Positions 43,358-52,871 of a stretch of 64,000 bases of DNA are shown piece by piece (positions within the stretch are counted from its first letter, which is position 1; the number at the start of each line of letters is the position of its first letter). Where the stretch lies: contig NC_008577.1 in assembly GCF_000203935.1 (NCBI RefSeq), positions 2,976,001-3,040,000 on the forward strand, read 5' to 3'. Made by a program: the position numbers and the translations under genes. The notes under the pieces were generated by a model. The model was not told the DNA's origin. It did no database searches and saw only the letters and a list, made by a program, of their open reading frames with translations. The DNA is from Shewanella sp. ANA-3 (GTDB taxonomy: Bacteria; Pseudomonadota; Gammaproteobacteria; Enterobacterales; Shewanellaceae).

Positions 43358-45310
43358 ATGAGCTCGCAGTCTCTCTACAAAGTCTCCGGCAATATCGCTG
43401 CCAATGCACTTGTAAATAACGATCAATATAAAAAAATGTACCAAGAGTCGATTGTCAATCCAGAGGGTTTCTGGAGAGAGCACGGCAAACGGATCGATTG
43501 GATAAAGCCATACACTAAAATCAAAAAAACCACTTTTGACGATCATAACTTATCGATTAACTGGTTCTACGACGGCACCCTAAACGCCTCAGCCAACTGC
43601 TTAGATCGCCATCTAGCAGAGCACAGCGACCGCGTTGCCATTATTTGGGAAGGCGATAACGCCAGCGAACAACGTCAAATCACCTACGGTGAGCTGCACA
43701 CTCAAGTGTGTAAGTTTGCCAACGCCCTACGCAGCCAAGGCGTGCGTCGTGGGGATATTGTGACCATTTATATGCCAATGGTGCCAGAAGCGGCGGTGGC
43801 AATGCTGGCCTGTGCCCGCATCGGTGCCGTGCATTCGGTGGTCTTTGGTGGCTTCTCACCCGATTCTATCGCTTCAAGGGTTATCGACGGTAAATCTAAA
43901 GTGGTTATCACCGCCGATGAAGGTATGCGTGGTGGCCGCGCGATCCCACTCAAACGCAACATCGACGATGCGCTAAAGCATCCCGATGTCACCAGCGTTG
44001 AGAAGGTGATTGTACTTAAACGTACTGGCGGCAAGGTTGACTGGGTCGAAGGCCGCGATGTGTGGTGGCATTCTCTGGTTGAAACCGCATCCGAGCACTG
44101 CGCCATTGAAGAAATGGGCGCCGAAGATCCGCTCTTCTTACTTTATACCTCTGGTTCAACTGGTAATCCCAAGGGCGTATTGCACACCACCGGCGGATAT
44201 ATGGTGTATGCCTCTATGACCCACGAGTATGTGTTCGATTACAAACCCGGTGAGATTTACTGGTGTACCGCCGACGTGGGTTGGATCACGGGTCATTCCT
44301 ACATGGTGTACGGCCCACTGGCGAACGGTGCGACCGTGCTTATCCACGAAGGGATCCCTAATTACCCAAGCCCTGCGCGTTTAGGCGAGATGATTGACCG
44401 TCACAAGGTGAATATTCTCTATACGGCACCGACACTTATCCGTGCACTGATGGCCGAAGGTAAACAGCATTTTGACAAGTATGATGGCAGCTCGCTGCGC
44501 ATCATGGGCTCAGTGGGTGAACCCATCAACCCAGAAGCTTGGCGCTGGTACCACGAGGTCATCGGTCATGAGCATTGCCCGATTGTCGATACTTGGTGGC
44601 AAACCGAAACCGGCGGCATTTTGATTACGCCATTACCAGGTGCAACCGATACCAAACCCGGCTCGGCGACTCGTCCCTTCTTTGGGGTACAACCGGCGCT
44701 CGTGGACAACATGGGTAACATTTTAGAAGGTGCAACCGAAGGTAACTTAGTGCTGCTCGACTCATGGCCAGGCCAAATGCGTACCGTATATGGCGACCAT
44801 GAACGCTTCGTGCTGACCTACTTCAAAACCTTCCGTGGCATGTACTTTACCGGTGACGGCGCGCGCCGCGATGAAGACGGTTACTACTGGATCACCGGCC
44901 GTGTGGACGATGTGATTAACGTCTCCGGCCACAGATTAGGTACAGCAGAGGTAGAAAGTGCACTGGTGTCACACGAACTGGTCGCTGAAGCCGCTGTTGT
45001 GGGCTATCCCCATGATATTAAAGGCCAAGGTATTTACGCCTATGTGACGTTAACCCGCGGCACAGAAGAGAGTGAAGAGCTTCGCCAAGAGCTGCGCCAA
45101 TGGGTTCGCAAAGAAATTGGCGCTCTGGCCACACCGGATCTTATCCAGTGGGCGACAGGATTACCTAAGACACGTTCAGGCAAAATCATGCGCCGTTTCC
45201 TGCGTAAGATCGCCGCGAACGAAGTGACCAACTTAGGTGATGCATCAACACTGGCCGATCCAGCCGTGATTGAGACCTTGATTGAAACTCGCTTGAATCG
45301 TAACGAGTAA
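43358..45310 (+). CDS. acs: acetyl-CoA synthetase
   Basis: A 650-aa AMP-forming acetyl-CoA synthetase that activates acetate via acetyl-adenylate. [19 protein letters not shown] is the AMP-binding signature. [18 protein letters not shown] and the C-terminal [11 protein letters not shown] carry conserved substrate and regulatory residues, including the lysine acetylated in the family. ATG at 43358 has AAAGGGAA upstream; a longer frame to 43295 overlaps the promoter repeat and is rejected. Acetate assimilation is central in Shewanella growing on lactate. Confidence 0.97.
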   Translation: MSSQSLYKVSGNIAANALVNNDQYKKMYQESIVNPEGFWREHGKRIDWIKPYTKIKKTTFDDHNLSINWFYDGTLNASANCLDRHLAEHSDRVAIIWEGDNASEQRQITYGELHTQVCKFANALRSQGVRRGDIVTIYMPMVPEAAVAMLACARIGAVHSVVFGGFSPDSIASRVIDGKSKVVITADEGMRGGRAIPLKRNIDDALKHPDVTSVEKVIVLKRTGGKVDWVEGRDVWWHSLVETASEHCAIEEMGAEDPLFLLYTSGSTGNPKGVLHTTGGYMVYASMTHEYVFDYKPGEIYWCTADVGWITGHSYMVYGPLANGATVLIHEGIPNYPSPARLGEMIDRHKVNILYTAPTLIRALMAEGKQHFDKYDGSSLRIMGSVGEPINPEAWRWYHEVIGHEHCPIVDTWWQTETGGILITPLPGATDTKPGSATRPFFGVQPALVDNMGNILEGATEGNLVLLDSWPGQMRTVYGDHERFVLTYFKTFRGMYFTGDGARRDEDGYYWITGRVDDVINVSGHRLGTAEVESALVSHELVAEAAVVGYPHDIKGQGIYAYVTLTRGTEESEELRQELRQWVRKEIGALATPDLIQWATGLPKTRSGKIMRRFLRKIAANEVTNLGDASTLADPAVIETLIETRLNRNE

Positions 45311-45320
45311 TCGTTATCCC

Positions 45321-45352
45321 GCGCTTAATCGTGATTTATCACGGTTAAGCGC
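45321..45352 (+). terminator. hairpin directly after acs
   Basis: GCGCTTAATCGTGA pairs with TCACGGTTAAGCGC (14 bp, one G-T), 11 bp past the acs stop codon. There is no strong T-run, so it may be a 3'-end stabilising hairpin. Confidence 0.5.
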
Positions 45353-45455
45353 AGCTTTAGCTCCTGTACGTTTGAACCTTGCTCCGTCGAGTATAGGTTC
45401 CTTTAAATGAAGCAAACCCTGTTGAGAAAGTGCCTGATTGCCCCTTTCTCTTAGT

Positions 45456-45483
45456 TGCCCCTCCAACCAAGGGGCATTTTTTT
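45456..45483 (+). terminator. rho-independent terminator between acs and radD
   Basis: TGCCCCT / AGGGGCA with a 7-nt loop, followed by seven T residues. It would end the acs transcript about 170 nt past the stop codon. Confidence 0.85.
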
Positions 45484-45536
45484 GGTTCTGTGTTAAGCTT
45501 GGCGCCAAACTCAATCAACCAAGAATAGCTAACAGC

Positions 45537-47309
45537 GTGTCAGTTAATTCCAACCCAAGCGTTACCCTCAGGGATTACCAGCAACAAGCCGTCGATGCCG
45601 CCATCGCGCATTTCAAAAAAAGCACCGATTCCGCCGTATTAGTCCTACCAACGGGAGCCGGGAAAAGTATCGTTATTGCCGAGCTGGCCCGCATCGCCAG
45701 AGGACGAGTGCTTGTTTTAACCCATGTGAAGGAACTGGTTGCCCAAAACGCGCAAAAGGTGGGGTTACTGACGACTGAAGCCAGCATTTACTCCGCAGGG
45801 TTAAATCAAAAATCGACTGACGGCAAAACCGTCGTGGCCAGTGTCCAATCCGCCGCGCGCGCATTAAATCAATTCGATGAGCCCTTCTCGCTAGTGATTA
45901 TCGATGAGTGCCACAGAGTCAGCCTCGAAAAAACCAGTCAATATCAGCAAATCTTAAGTCATTTACAGCAGCGTAATCCCAAGCTGAGGTTATTAGGCCT
46001 AACGGCCACTCCCTATCGGCTCGGTACGGGCTGGATTTACAAACGCCATTACCATGGCAAAGTTGGCTCGCCTGAACTTGGGATCTTCGAGCAGTGTATT
46101 TTCGAGCTTCCCATCCGTCCGCTGATTAAACAAGGTTATTTAACCGCGCCCACCTTGTTCGATGGTTTAAGCGCTCAATATGACTTCAGCCAAATCAAGC
46201 CCAATGACAATGGCGAATATCCCGAGGCCCAAGTCAATGCACTGCTGAATCACGCCGGGCGCGCGACAACGGCGATTGTGAAGCAACTGATTGAACTGAG
46301 TCACCACCGCCAGGGGATCATTATTTTTGCGGCGACAGTGCGCCATGCTGAGGAAATTGTCAGCCAGCTCAATAAGGAGCACAGCGAGCAAACGGCAATC
46401 GTCACGGCACAAACGCCAGATAATGAGCGTGATGAGCTTATCAAGCGCTTTAAAGCGAGGGAGCTTAAGTTCCTCGTCAACGTGGCGGTATTGACCACGG
46501 GATTCGATGCGCCCCATGTGGATTTAATTGCGATTTTACGCCCCACCGCATCGGTGAGTTTGTTTCAGCAAATGATTGGCCGCGGTCTTAGGATCTGTGA
46601 AAGTAAAAAAGATTGTTTAGTGATTGATTACGCAGCCAATGGCTATGATTTGTATTTTCCAGAAGTCGGTCAAGCTAAGCCCAATAGCAAGTCGGTTCCG
46701 GTACAAGTGCACTGCCCTGTCTGCCAGTTTGCCAATATCTTTTGGGGATTAACCGACAATGATGGCGATATTATCGAACACTTTGGCCGTCGCTGTCAGG
46801 GCATAGTCGAGCATCATGGGCAAAAGCAGCAATGTGACTTTCGATTTAGATCTAAATCCTGTCCCGATTGTGGACAAGAGAACGACATTGCAGCGCGTAT
46901 TTGCCAGCATTGCCAATCAACCTTAATCGACCCCGACAAACGCCTTAAGCAAGTATTGAATAAGCAGCACCATCATCTGTTCCGCTGCCAACATATGACG
47001 TTATTAGATGATGCGGGCGATCTTAAGGTGCAATATCTGGACATTGAAGGAAACGAGTTTAATCGACGCTTTAAACTGCAAACGCCAGCCCAATGGCGTG
47101 CCTTGTATGCGCTGTTTATTTTTCCCCATAGTCGCACGCCGGGCCTAAAACCTAAGCAATACAAAAACGTGTCTGAGCTGATTGCCGATAGTACCGCCTT
47201 TCGAATGCCAGATCTGTTACTGCTCAAAAAGCACAAAAAAGGCTGGGATCTGCTCGAAAGCTATTTCGATTACCAAGGGCGCTATCAAACTGAAAATAAA
47301 CACATCTGA
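45537..47309 (+). CDS. radD: RadD-like DEAD/DEAH-box helicase
   Basis: A 590-aa superfamily 2 helicase resembling E. coli RadD (YejH, 586 aa), which aids DNA crossover repair. Motif Q-like LRDYQQQAVDAAI, Walker A LPTGAGKSIVIAEL, DECHR (motif II), LTATPYRLG (motif III), IVTAQTPDNERDELIKRFK and VLTTGFDAPHVD follow in order. The C-terminal part has cysteine clusters (CPVCQFANIFW and CPDCGQENDIAARICQHC). GTG at 45537 is my start because the longer frame overlaps the terminator upstream. No strong ribosome-binding site is visible. Confidence 0.85.
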   Translation: MSVNSNPSVTLRDYQQQAVDAAIAHFKKSTDSAVLVLPTGAGKSIVIAELARIARGRVLVLTHVKELVAQNAQKVGLLTTEASIYSAGLNQKSTDGKTVVASVQSAARALNQFDEPFSLVIIDECHRVSLEKTSQYQQILSHLQQRNPKLRLLGLTATPYRLGTGWIYKRHYHGKVGSPELGIFEQCIFELPIRPLIKQGYLTAPTLFDGLSAQYDFSQIKPNDNGEYPEAQVNALLNHAGRATTAIVKQLIELSHHRQGIIIFAATVRHAEEIVSQLNKEHSEQTAIVTAQTPDNERDELIKRFKARELKFLVNVAVLTTGFDAPHVDLIAILRPTASVSLFQQMIGRGLRICESKKDCLVIDYAANGYDLYFPEVGQAKPNSKSVPVQVHCPVCQFANIFWGLTDNDGDIIEHFGRRCQGIVEHHGQKQQCDFRFRSKSCPDCGQENDIAARICQHCQSTLIDPDKRLKQVLNKQHHHLFRCQHMTLLDDAGDLKVQYLDIEGNEFNRRFKLQTPAQWRALYALFIFPHSRTPGLKPKQYKNVSELIADSTAFRMPDLLLLKKHKKGWDLLESYFDYQGRYQTENKHI

Positions 47310-47369
47310 CATTATCAATTCGGTTAGCGCTATGGTATAAAACGCTTAAAGTAATCCTAAGGAGCTATT

Positions 47370-47630
47370 ATGTACGTTGTTATTTTTGGCCGTCCTGGCT
47401 GTCCTTATTGCGTGCGAGCAGTACAACTGTCAGAGCAACTCGTTGAAAAACGTGATGACTTTAAATTTAGATACGTGGATATCCACGCCGAAGGGATTTC
47501 TAAAGCAGATCTCGAGAAGACTGTCGGTAAGCCAGTCGAAACTGTGCCACAGATTTTCGTTGATGAAAAACACGTAGGTGGTTGCACCGATTTCGAACAA
47601 TATGTTCGCGATAACAACCTGTTAGGTTAA
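47370..47630 (+). CDS. grxA: glutaredoxin 1
   Basis: An 86-aa dithiol glutaredoxin with the CPYC active site in FGRPGCPYCVRAVQ and the cis-Pro TVPQIFVDEKHVGGCTDF. It matches E. coli GrxA in length and pattern and reduces disulfides such as those of ribonucleotide reductase using glutathione. ATG at 47370 has AAGGAG upstream. Separate from radD by 60 bp. Confidence 0.95.
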   Translation: MYVVIFGRPGCPYCVRAVQLSEQLVEKRDDFKFRYVDIHAEGISKADLEKTVGKPVETVPQIFVDEKHVGGCTDFEQYVRDNNLLG

Positions 47631-47640
47631 TCCTAATACC

Positions 47641-47675
47641 AAATAAAAAGGAGACCTCAGGTCTCCTTTTTATTT
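47641..47675. terminator. bidirectional terminator between grxA and the porin gene
   Basis: A 17-bp perfect stem AAATAAAAAGGAGACCT with a single-base centre (a larger loop in practice), A/T-runs on both sides, between convergent genes. Confidence 0.9.
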
Positions 47676-47688
47676 ATTACATCAAACG

Positions 47689-48852
47689 TTAGAGCACATA
47701 CTTCGCCGAGAAGATGATCCGGCTTAAATCACCATCATCACCATTCTCTTTACTGTTTTGGGCGTACATATATTCCACCCCAAAGGTCAGTGGTTTACTA
47801 GGGGAATACAACAGGTTGATATAGCCAGAATAGGCATCCTTATTCACCCCTGTGCCCGTTAAAGCCACATCATTATCCGCTTGCATACCAGAGAGTGTCA
47901 CACTGGTGCGCCACTGTTCGTTCCACCAATGACGGTAAGACACAAAGCCGCCGAAGGTACGAATGGATTCGATATCGCCGCTCGCATCTAACACACCCGC
48001 ATTAATGTAGTTAAGCGCCATATAACGCCCTAAACCGTCACCATAGGTTGCGGTAAAGCGCAGATCATCTTTACCAATGGGGATAATCCCCGCCACACTG
48101 GCGCCGTAACCAAAGCTCGAACTATCGATTTGGGTCGCACCGATTTTGGTTTCTAAATTGAGTTGACGAGCAATACCCGCAAACGAGAATGAGGCGCCGC
48201 CGTCCGTCTTGAGATTGTATCGCGCCACCACATCAGGCACGACACCATTACCACTGGTGATGCGTGCGCCACCTTGGTTCGGAGTTACCGTTGTTTCAGG
48301 GTTTTCTATCGCAAATTGGAAGTTGCCATGGGTATAACGCAGTAACGATTGACGCACAAAGGGCGTACCATCTGCAGCACCCACAAAGTCGAGGTTTTCG
48401 GGCAGAGCTGCAGGGTTTTGGAAAGTGGTCCAGGTTTGACCTACGGTCCAATTATCATAGGATACATAGGCATGGCGGATACGTGGTGAATAGCTGTTAG
48501 ACACCCGCTCATTGCCATCGGTGTGGGTCATAAAATCCAGTTCAATAAAGCCCGACAAGCTATGGCCATCAAGATCCGTTGCCGCCTTAAAATTGAATCG
48601 CGTTTCACGGGCTTGGAAATCCACCACTTGGTTACCGTTGCCGTCTTTACCGTAAATGGTACCCGGTACGTAAAACTGACGGGATAAATCCCCCGAATCG
48701 GGTGCCCCATTGCCATAATCGCTGAACATCACGTCCGCCTTGATATAGCCACCAAATTCAACGTCAGTATTTTTTAAAGAAGCCGCATTGGCAGAGCCCA
48801 TAAATGCCAATAAGGTTGCAGAGTAAAGCAAGCTAAGTTTTGCTTGTTTCAT
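47689..48852 (-). CDS. DcaP-like outer-membrane porin
   Basis: A 387-aa outer-membrane protein. The signal peptide ends GSANAA. FGGYIKADVMFSDY, ETRFNFKAATDLDGHSLSGFIELDF and RIRHAYVSYDNWTVGQTWTTFQNPAALPENLDF follow the DcaP-like porin pattern. The mature part is beta-rich and ends in IIFSAKYVL. DcaP porins pass negatively charged small molecules; the substrate here is unknown. The ATG lies next to a GGGGAAAC box, and the gene is monocistronic. Confidence 0.8.
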   Translation of the reverse strand: MKQAKLSLLYSATLLAFMGSANAASLKNTDVEFGGYIKADVMFSDYGNGAPDSGDLSRQFYVPGTIYGKDGNGNQVVDFQARETRFNFKAATDLDGHSLSGFIELDFMTHTDGNERVSNSYSPRIRHAYVSYDNWTVGQTWTTFQNPAALPENLDFVGAADGTPFVRQSLLRYTHGNFQFAIENPETTVTPNQGGARITSGNGVVPDVVARYNLKTDGGASFSFAGIARQLNLETKIGATQIDSSSFGYGASVAGIIPIGKDDLRFTATYGDGLGRYMALNYINAGVLDASGDIESIRTFGGFVSYRHWWNEQWRTSVTLSGMQADNDVALTGTGVNKDAYSGYINLLYSPSKPLTFGVEYMYAQNSKENGDDGDLSRIIFSAKYVL

Positions 48853-49019
48853 TTTATGTTTCCCCAGTTGTTATTATTTGTCCGCAGCCAATATGGACAA
48901 TTTAACAAGCGAGCAACATTGGCAATAAGTCTATGAGACAAAAGTAGAAAATGCTGAATATAACGCGAAAATACTTTGGGATTGCAAGCTAAAGAGGAGT
49001 TTATTAGGGAATTTTAGAG

Positions 49020-49095
49020 TGGTGGGTCGTGAAGGATTCGAACCTTCGACCAATTGGTTAAAAGCCAACTGCTCTACCGACTGAGCTAACGACCC
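49020..49095 (-). tRNA. tRNA-Lys(UUU), copy 1 (last in the array)
   Basis: A 76-nt gene with GGGTCGT acceptor, D-arm GCTCAGTCGGTAGAGC, anticodon loop CTTTTAA (UUU), T-arm GAAGGTTCGAATCCTTC and encoded CCA. Identical in sequence to the other intact copies. Confidence 0.97.
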
Positions 49096-49130
49096 ATCTA
49101 AGGAATCTGAATTTTACACTCTCAGAAAAG

Positions 49131-49220
49131 TGGCGAATCGTGAAGGATTTAAACCATTCGATTGATTGGTTAAAAGCCTACTGCCCTCGCTTTATAAAAT
49201 AAGCGACAGGCTAACGACCC
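49131..49220 (-). tRNA. variant tRNA-Lys-like element A with enlarged D-loop
   Basis: 90 nt. The acceptor pairs with two G-U pairs (GGGTCGT / ACGATTC) and ends in CCA; the UUU anticodon loop is kept. The D-loop contains an insertion with its own small hairpin (CGCTTATTTTATAAAGCG), yet the closing stem GCCT/GGGC still pairs. The T-arm has an extra U (GAATGG) and TTTAAAT in place of TTCGAAT. It is probably a pseudo-tRNA, but the paired stems leave the question open. Confidence 0.6.
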
Positions 49221-49255
49221 ATCTATGAACTCTGAATTTTACACTCTCAGAAAAG

Positions 49256-49331
49256 TGGTGGGTCGTGAAGGATTCGAACCTTCGACCAATTGGTTAAAAG
49301 CCAACTGCTCTACCGACTGAGCTAACGACCC
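49256..49331 (-). tRNA. tRNA-Lys(UUU), copy 2
   Basis: A 76-nt intact copy with encoded CCA, between the two variant elements. The spacers share the sequence ACACTCTCAGAAAAG. Confidence 0.97.
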
Positions 49332-49366
49332 ATTTAAGGACTCTGAGTTTTACACTCTCAGAAAAG

Positions 49367-49457
49367 TGGTGGGTCGTGAAGGATTTAAACCATTCGACTG
49401 ATTGATTAAAATCCAACTGCCCTAGCTTTATAAAATAATCGACTGAGCTAACGACCC
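49367..49457 (-). tRNA. variant tRNA-Lys-like element B with enlarged D-loop
   Basis: 91 nt. The acceptor is perfect, GGGTCGT / ACGACCC with CCA. The D-stem GCTC/GGGC encloses an enlarged loop with TTATTTTATAA. The anticodon loop is ATTTTAA (UUU). The T-arm shows the same extra U and TTTAAAT loop as element A. Shared oddities show that A and B derive from one variant copy. Confidence 0.6.
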
Positions 49458-49491
49458 ATCTAGGACTCTGAGTTTTACACTCTCAGAAAAG

Positions 49492-49567
49492 TGGTGGGTC
49501 GTGAAGGATTCGAACCTTCGACCAATTGGTTAAAAGCCAACTGCTCTACCGACTGAGCTAACGACCC
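49492..49567 (-). tRNA. tRNA-Lys(UUU), copy 3
   Basis: A 76-nt intact copy with encoded CCA and anticodon UUU. Confidence 0.97.
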
Positions 49568-49602
49568 ATCTAAGGACTCTGAGTTTTACACTTCCAGAAA
49601 AG

Positions 49603-49678
49603 TGGTGGGTCGTGAAGGATTCGAACCTTCGACCAATTGGTTAAAAGCCAACTGCTCTACCGACTGAGCTAACGACCC
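49603..49678 (-). tRNA. tRNA-Lys(UUU), copy 4
   Basis: A 76-nt intact copy with encoded CCA and anticodon UUU. The spacer to copy 3 is 35 bp. Confidence 0.97.
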
Positions 49679-49714
49679 ATCTATTGGACTCTGAATTTTA
49701 CACTCTCAGAAAAG

Positions 49715-49790
49715 TGGTGGGTCGTGAAGGATTCGAACCTTCGACCAATTGGTTAAAAGCCAACTGCTCTACCGACTGAGCTAACGACCC
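49715..49790 (-). tRNA. tRNA-Lys(UUU), copy 5
   Basis: A 76-nt intact copy with encoded CCA and anticodon UUU. Confidence 0.97.
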
Positions 49791-49825
49791 ATCTAAGGAC
49801 TCTGAATTTTACACTTCCAGAAAAG

Positions 49826-49901
49826 TGGTGGGTCGTGAAGGATTCGAACCTTCGACCAATTGGTTAAAAGCCAACTGCTCTACCGACTGAGCTAACGACC
49901 C
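49826..49901 (-). tRNA. tRNA-Lys(UUU), copy 6
   Basis: A 76-nt intact copy with encoded CCA and anticodon UUU. Confidence 0.97.
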
Positions 49902-49955
49902 ATCTTATTTACAACACTTCAAATACCGCTAACTTATTCTATTTACTAGAGTAAG

Positions 49956-50031
49956 TGGTGGGTCGTGAAGGATTCGAACCTTCGACCAATTGGTTAAAAG
50001 CCAACTGCTCTACCGACTGAGCTAACGACCC
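49956..50031 (-). tRNA. tRNA-Lys(UUU), copy 7 (first in the array)
   Basis: A 76-nt intact copy, promoter-proximal. Its 3' spacer (49902-49955) differs from the repeated spacers, suggesting it is the ancestral copy from which the rest duplicated. Confidence 0.97.
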
Positions 50032-50081
50032 ATTTACTGGTATTTTGCGCCCCGAACGACCTCGCCGTTCCGAGGGCGCCT

Positions 50082-50109
50082 ATAATACCTTTTTCATTTT
50101 CCCATGCAA
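50082..50109 (-). promoter_or_regulatory. promoter of the tRNA-Lys array
   Basis: On the minus strand TTGCAT (50104-50109), a 16-bp spacer and TATTAT (50082-50087), followed by a GC-rich discriminator (GGCGCCC) typical of stringently controlled stable-RNA promoters. It lies 50 bp before the first tRNA. Confidence 0.75.
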
Positions 50110-50173
50110 GCGTAAATTCCCAATTTTTTGTCGTTTGCATGAAAAACAGACTAAGAGTATGTTTTTTAGTTAA

Positions 50174-50926
50174 TTATGCTTTAATTGCAGCCAATTGTTG
50201 TTGTGCAATGCGTGCTGCAGCGCTGTTGGCGTAGTCTTTTACTACTTGTTGGTAGTATTGAGTCGCGCCGGCTTTATCACCGGTTTTCTCTGCGATCATG
50301 CCAAGCTTCACGAGACTGTCGCCACGTTTGTTGGAATCACTAAAACGGGTCACGACAGTATTGAAGGCTTGTTTGGCTTCAGCAAATTCACTCTTATTAA
50401 ACAGTAACTGTCCTAACCAATAGTTGGCGTTGGCGGCATAGACTGAGTCAGGATACTGTTTAATGAAAGCGCGAAACGCTGGAATAGCATCGTCATACTT
50501 GCGCTCTTTCAGCACTAAGTTCACCGCACTTTCGTAGCTGGCCGTTTCACTTAAGCTACTGGCGGCGGCATTGGCACTTGCTGCCACAGCAGCGGGCGTT
50601 GCAGGAGTAGAAGCAGCTGGCGCAACAGCGGCTTTGGAGGATAAATTGGCAATTTCATCGTAAAGCTGACGCTGACGTTGTTGCATCTGCTCTATTTGAT
50701 AATTCTGTTGTTCAGTCAAACCACGTAAGTCGAGAACTTCTTGCTGCAAAGTATCCAGACGGCGCTGCATATCAATTTCGCTTTGTTGTCTCGATTTTAC
50801 AATGCGCTCTAAACGAGCAAGTCTGTCATCACCTGAACCACCAGCAATATCTTCAACAGGAGCAGGAGCTGCCACTGCAGCTCCTGCGCCGAAGAACATT
50901 GCCGTAATTAAGACGGCACGTTTCAT
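50174..50926 (-). CDS. cpoB: Tol-Pal system coordinator CpoB (YbgF)
   Basis: A 250-aa periplasmic protein. The signal peptide is MKRAVLITAMFFGAGAAVAA. An N-terminal trimerising coiled coil follows (RLDTLQQEVLDLRGLTEQQNYQIEQM), then an Ala/Pro linker and C-terminal TPR repeats (YPDSVYAANANYWLGQLLFNKSEFAEAKQAFNTVV). CpoB links Tol-Pal constriction to PBP1b peptidoglycan synthesis at division. Last gene of the operon, 24 bp after pal. Confidence 0.93.
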   Translation of the reverse strand: MKRAVLITAMFFGAGAAVAAPAPVEDIAGGSGDDRLARLERIVKSRQQSEIDMQRRLDTLQQEVLDLRGLTEQQNYQIEQMQQRQRQLYDEIANLSSKAAVAPAASTPATPAAVAASANAAASSLSETASYESAVNLVLKERKYDDAIPAFRAFIKQYPDSVYAANANYWLGQLLFNKSEFAEAKQAFNTVVTRFSDSNKRGDSLVKLGMIAEKTGDKAGATQYYQQVVKDYANSAAARIAQQQLAAIKA

Positions 50927-50950
50927 CTAGTTACTCTCCGTAATTCAATC

Positions 50951-51487
50951 TTAGTAAACTAAAACTGCACGACGGTTTTTAGCAAAACCTTCATCGGTAC
51001 GAGTGAAGTCAAGTGGCTTTTCTTCGCCATAGCTTACGATGCTCATTTGGCTAGGTTGTACACCCATGCCTTGTAAGTATTTAGCAACAGCTTTAGCACG
51101 ACGCTCACCCAGTGCGATGTTGTATTCTGGCGTGCCACGCTCGTCGGCATGACCTTCAATCAATACGCGTACGCTTGGGTGCTCAACTAAATAAGTACCG
51201 TGGGCTTCGAGTACGGCGGCGAATTCAGTTTGAACTTCACTGCGGTCGAAGTCGAAGTAAATGATGTGTTCTTTTCTCAACTGCTCGAGTTGCTGACGTT
51301 GTTGCTCTTCAGGTGACAACATTCCACCAATACCGCCAGTTTGAACGCCACCACCATTCAGTTCGCTACCAGAACCGTTTGTAGAGCCCATTGCATCAGT
51401 TTCTGATTCAGAAGTTGAGCTACACGCACTAATAGCCATAATTGGAAGTGCTACCAACATAGCTTTTAACAACTTGTTCAGATCCAT
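50951..51487 (-). CDS. pal: peptidoglycan-associated lipoprotein Pal
   Basis: A 178-aa outer-membrane lipoprotein. The lipobox ISAC puts the acylated Cys at 22. A Gly/Ser linker is followed by an OmpA-like peptidoglycan-binding domain (IIYFDFDRSEVQTEF, VRVLIEGHADERGTPEYNIALGERRAKAVAKYL). It anchors the outer membrane to peptidoglycan and binds TolB/TolA. Confidence 0.95.
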   Translation of the reverse strand: MDLNKLLKAMLVALPIMAISACSSTSESETDAMGSTNGSGSELNGGGVQTGGIGGMLSPEEQQRQQLEQLRKEHIIYFDFDRSEVQTEFAAVLEAHGTYLVEHPSVRVLIEGHADERGTPEYNIALGERRAKAVAKYLQGMGVQPSQMSIVSYGEEKPLDFTRTDEGFAKNRRAVLVY

Positions 51488-51533
51488 TATCTGTTCCTTA
51501 TAAAATTAAATGTGAATAAATCGAGCTAATACA

Positions 51534-52862
51534 TTAGAGAAACGGAGACCAAGAAGGTGATTTCACCTCGCCCTGACCTACCGGTAATCTCGCTTTAAAG
51601 CGTCCGTCCGTAGAAACAGCTGCTAAAACTTGCTTGCCTTGATACGTGGTGCCATAAATCACCATAGTACCATTAGGGGCCACACTTGGAGATTCGTCCA
51701 AACGTGTCGATGTCAGCACCTGCATAAAGCGCGTACTTAAATCCATACGTGCAATATTAAATTTACCGTTTGTGCGATTCACAAAAATCATGCTGCGACC
51801 ATCAGGGGTAATTGAACCACCTAAATTCCATTCACCTTCAAAGGTTTCACGGGTCACTTTGCCTGAATTTAAATCTACACGATATAACTGTGGTCTACCA
51901 CCGCGCTCGGAGGTAAACAACAATGACTTGCCATCGGGATACCAAGAAGGCTCAGTATCGATGGAATAGTGGTTGGTAATACGTTTTGCCGCCTTAGTGG
52001 CGATATCGATAACGTAAATCTCAGGTTGACCATCCTTTGAGAGGGTCACAGCCAAGGATTTACCATCTGGCGAGAAAGTCGGTGCACCGTTAATGCCAGG
52101 GAAGCTGCTCACCTTAGTACGCACTTGGGTGTAAAGATCCTGAACAAAAATCTCAGCCTTTTTGTTTTCAAAGCTTACATAGGCTAAACGACGACCATCG
52201 GGTGACCAAGAAGGCGACATCAGCGGCTCAGGAGAGCGCAGTAACATTTGCTCGTTGTAACCGTCATAGTCGGCGATCATCAGTGAATAAGCCGCTTTCT
52301 GAGTGTGATTCACCACCACGTAGGAAATACGGGTTAAGAAAGCGCCACGAATACCAGTAAGCTTCTCATAGACGATATCGCTAATACGGTGGCCATATTG
52401 ACGGAACTGCGCCGCAGAAATCACTGTTTGGCGACTGTCCATCAAAAACTCTGTCGCACTGGTAGGGCCTTTTAGCGCTTGGTTTTGCGCTTTAACCAAA
52501 TCGATAAGGTCAAAGCTCACCAAAAACTGGTCCGTACCATAAGGTTTTACCGAGCCGACTACGACGGCTTCGGCACCGACATTGGCCCACGCGCTCGCGT
52601 CAAACTGGGCTAAGGCACCGATACCACGTTGTGGTAACCCTAATTCATCTAATGGTTTGAAGGTACCGCTACGAATTAAGTCAGACATCACCACATCGGC
52701 GATCGCCTGGGGTGGCGCACCCGCACCTTGCCATTGGAATGGCATCACTGCGATTGGACGCGCCGCATCCACACCCTCAGTGATCACAATATCCAGCGCC
52801 GCTTTTGCCGGCATAGTGCAAAGCAGAACCGCCAATGCTAACCATTTTGCCAAAATTTTCAT
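51534..52862 (-). CDS. tolB: Tol-Pal translocation protein TolB
   Basis: A 442-aa periplasmic protein. The signal peptide ends TMPAKAA. An N-terminal domain ([20 protein letters not shown]) precedes a six-bladed beta-propeller with repeated [27 protein letters not shown] blades. It interacts with Pal and TolA. The start lies 9 bp after tolA. Confidence 0.95.
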   Translation of the reverse strand: MKILAKWLALAVLLCTMPAKAALDIVITEGVDAARPIAVMPFQWQGAGAPPQAIADVVMSDLIRSGTFKPLDELGLPQRGIGALAQFDASAWANVGAEAVVVGSVKPYGTDQFLVSFDLIDLVKAQNQALKGPTSATEFLMDSRQTVISAAQFRQYGHRISDIVYEKLTGIRGAFLTRISYVVVNHTQKAAYSLMIADYDGYNEQMLLRSPEPLMSPSWSPDGRRLAYVSFENKKAEIFVQDLYTQVRTKVSSFPGINGAPTFSPDGKSLAVTLSKDGQPEIYVIDIATKAAKRITNHYSIDTEPSWYPDGKSLLFTSERGGRPQLYRVDLNSGKVTRETFEGEWNLGGSITPDGRSMIFVNRTNGKFNIARMDLSTRFMQVLTSTRLDESPSVAPNGTMVIYGTTYQGKQVLAAVSTDGRFKARLPVGQGEVKSPSWSPFL

Positions 52863-52871
52863 GGGACTCCT

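Noticed and set aside
49020..50031. Regular repeats with constant spacers resembling a CRISPR array
   Set aside because: The repeating unit is a complete tRNA-Lys gene with CCA, and the spacers are themselves nearly identical. No cas genes are nearby.
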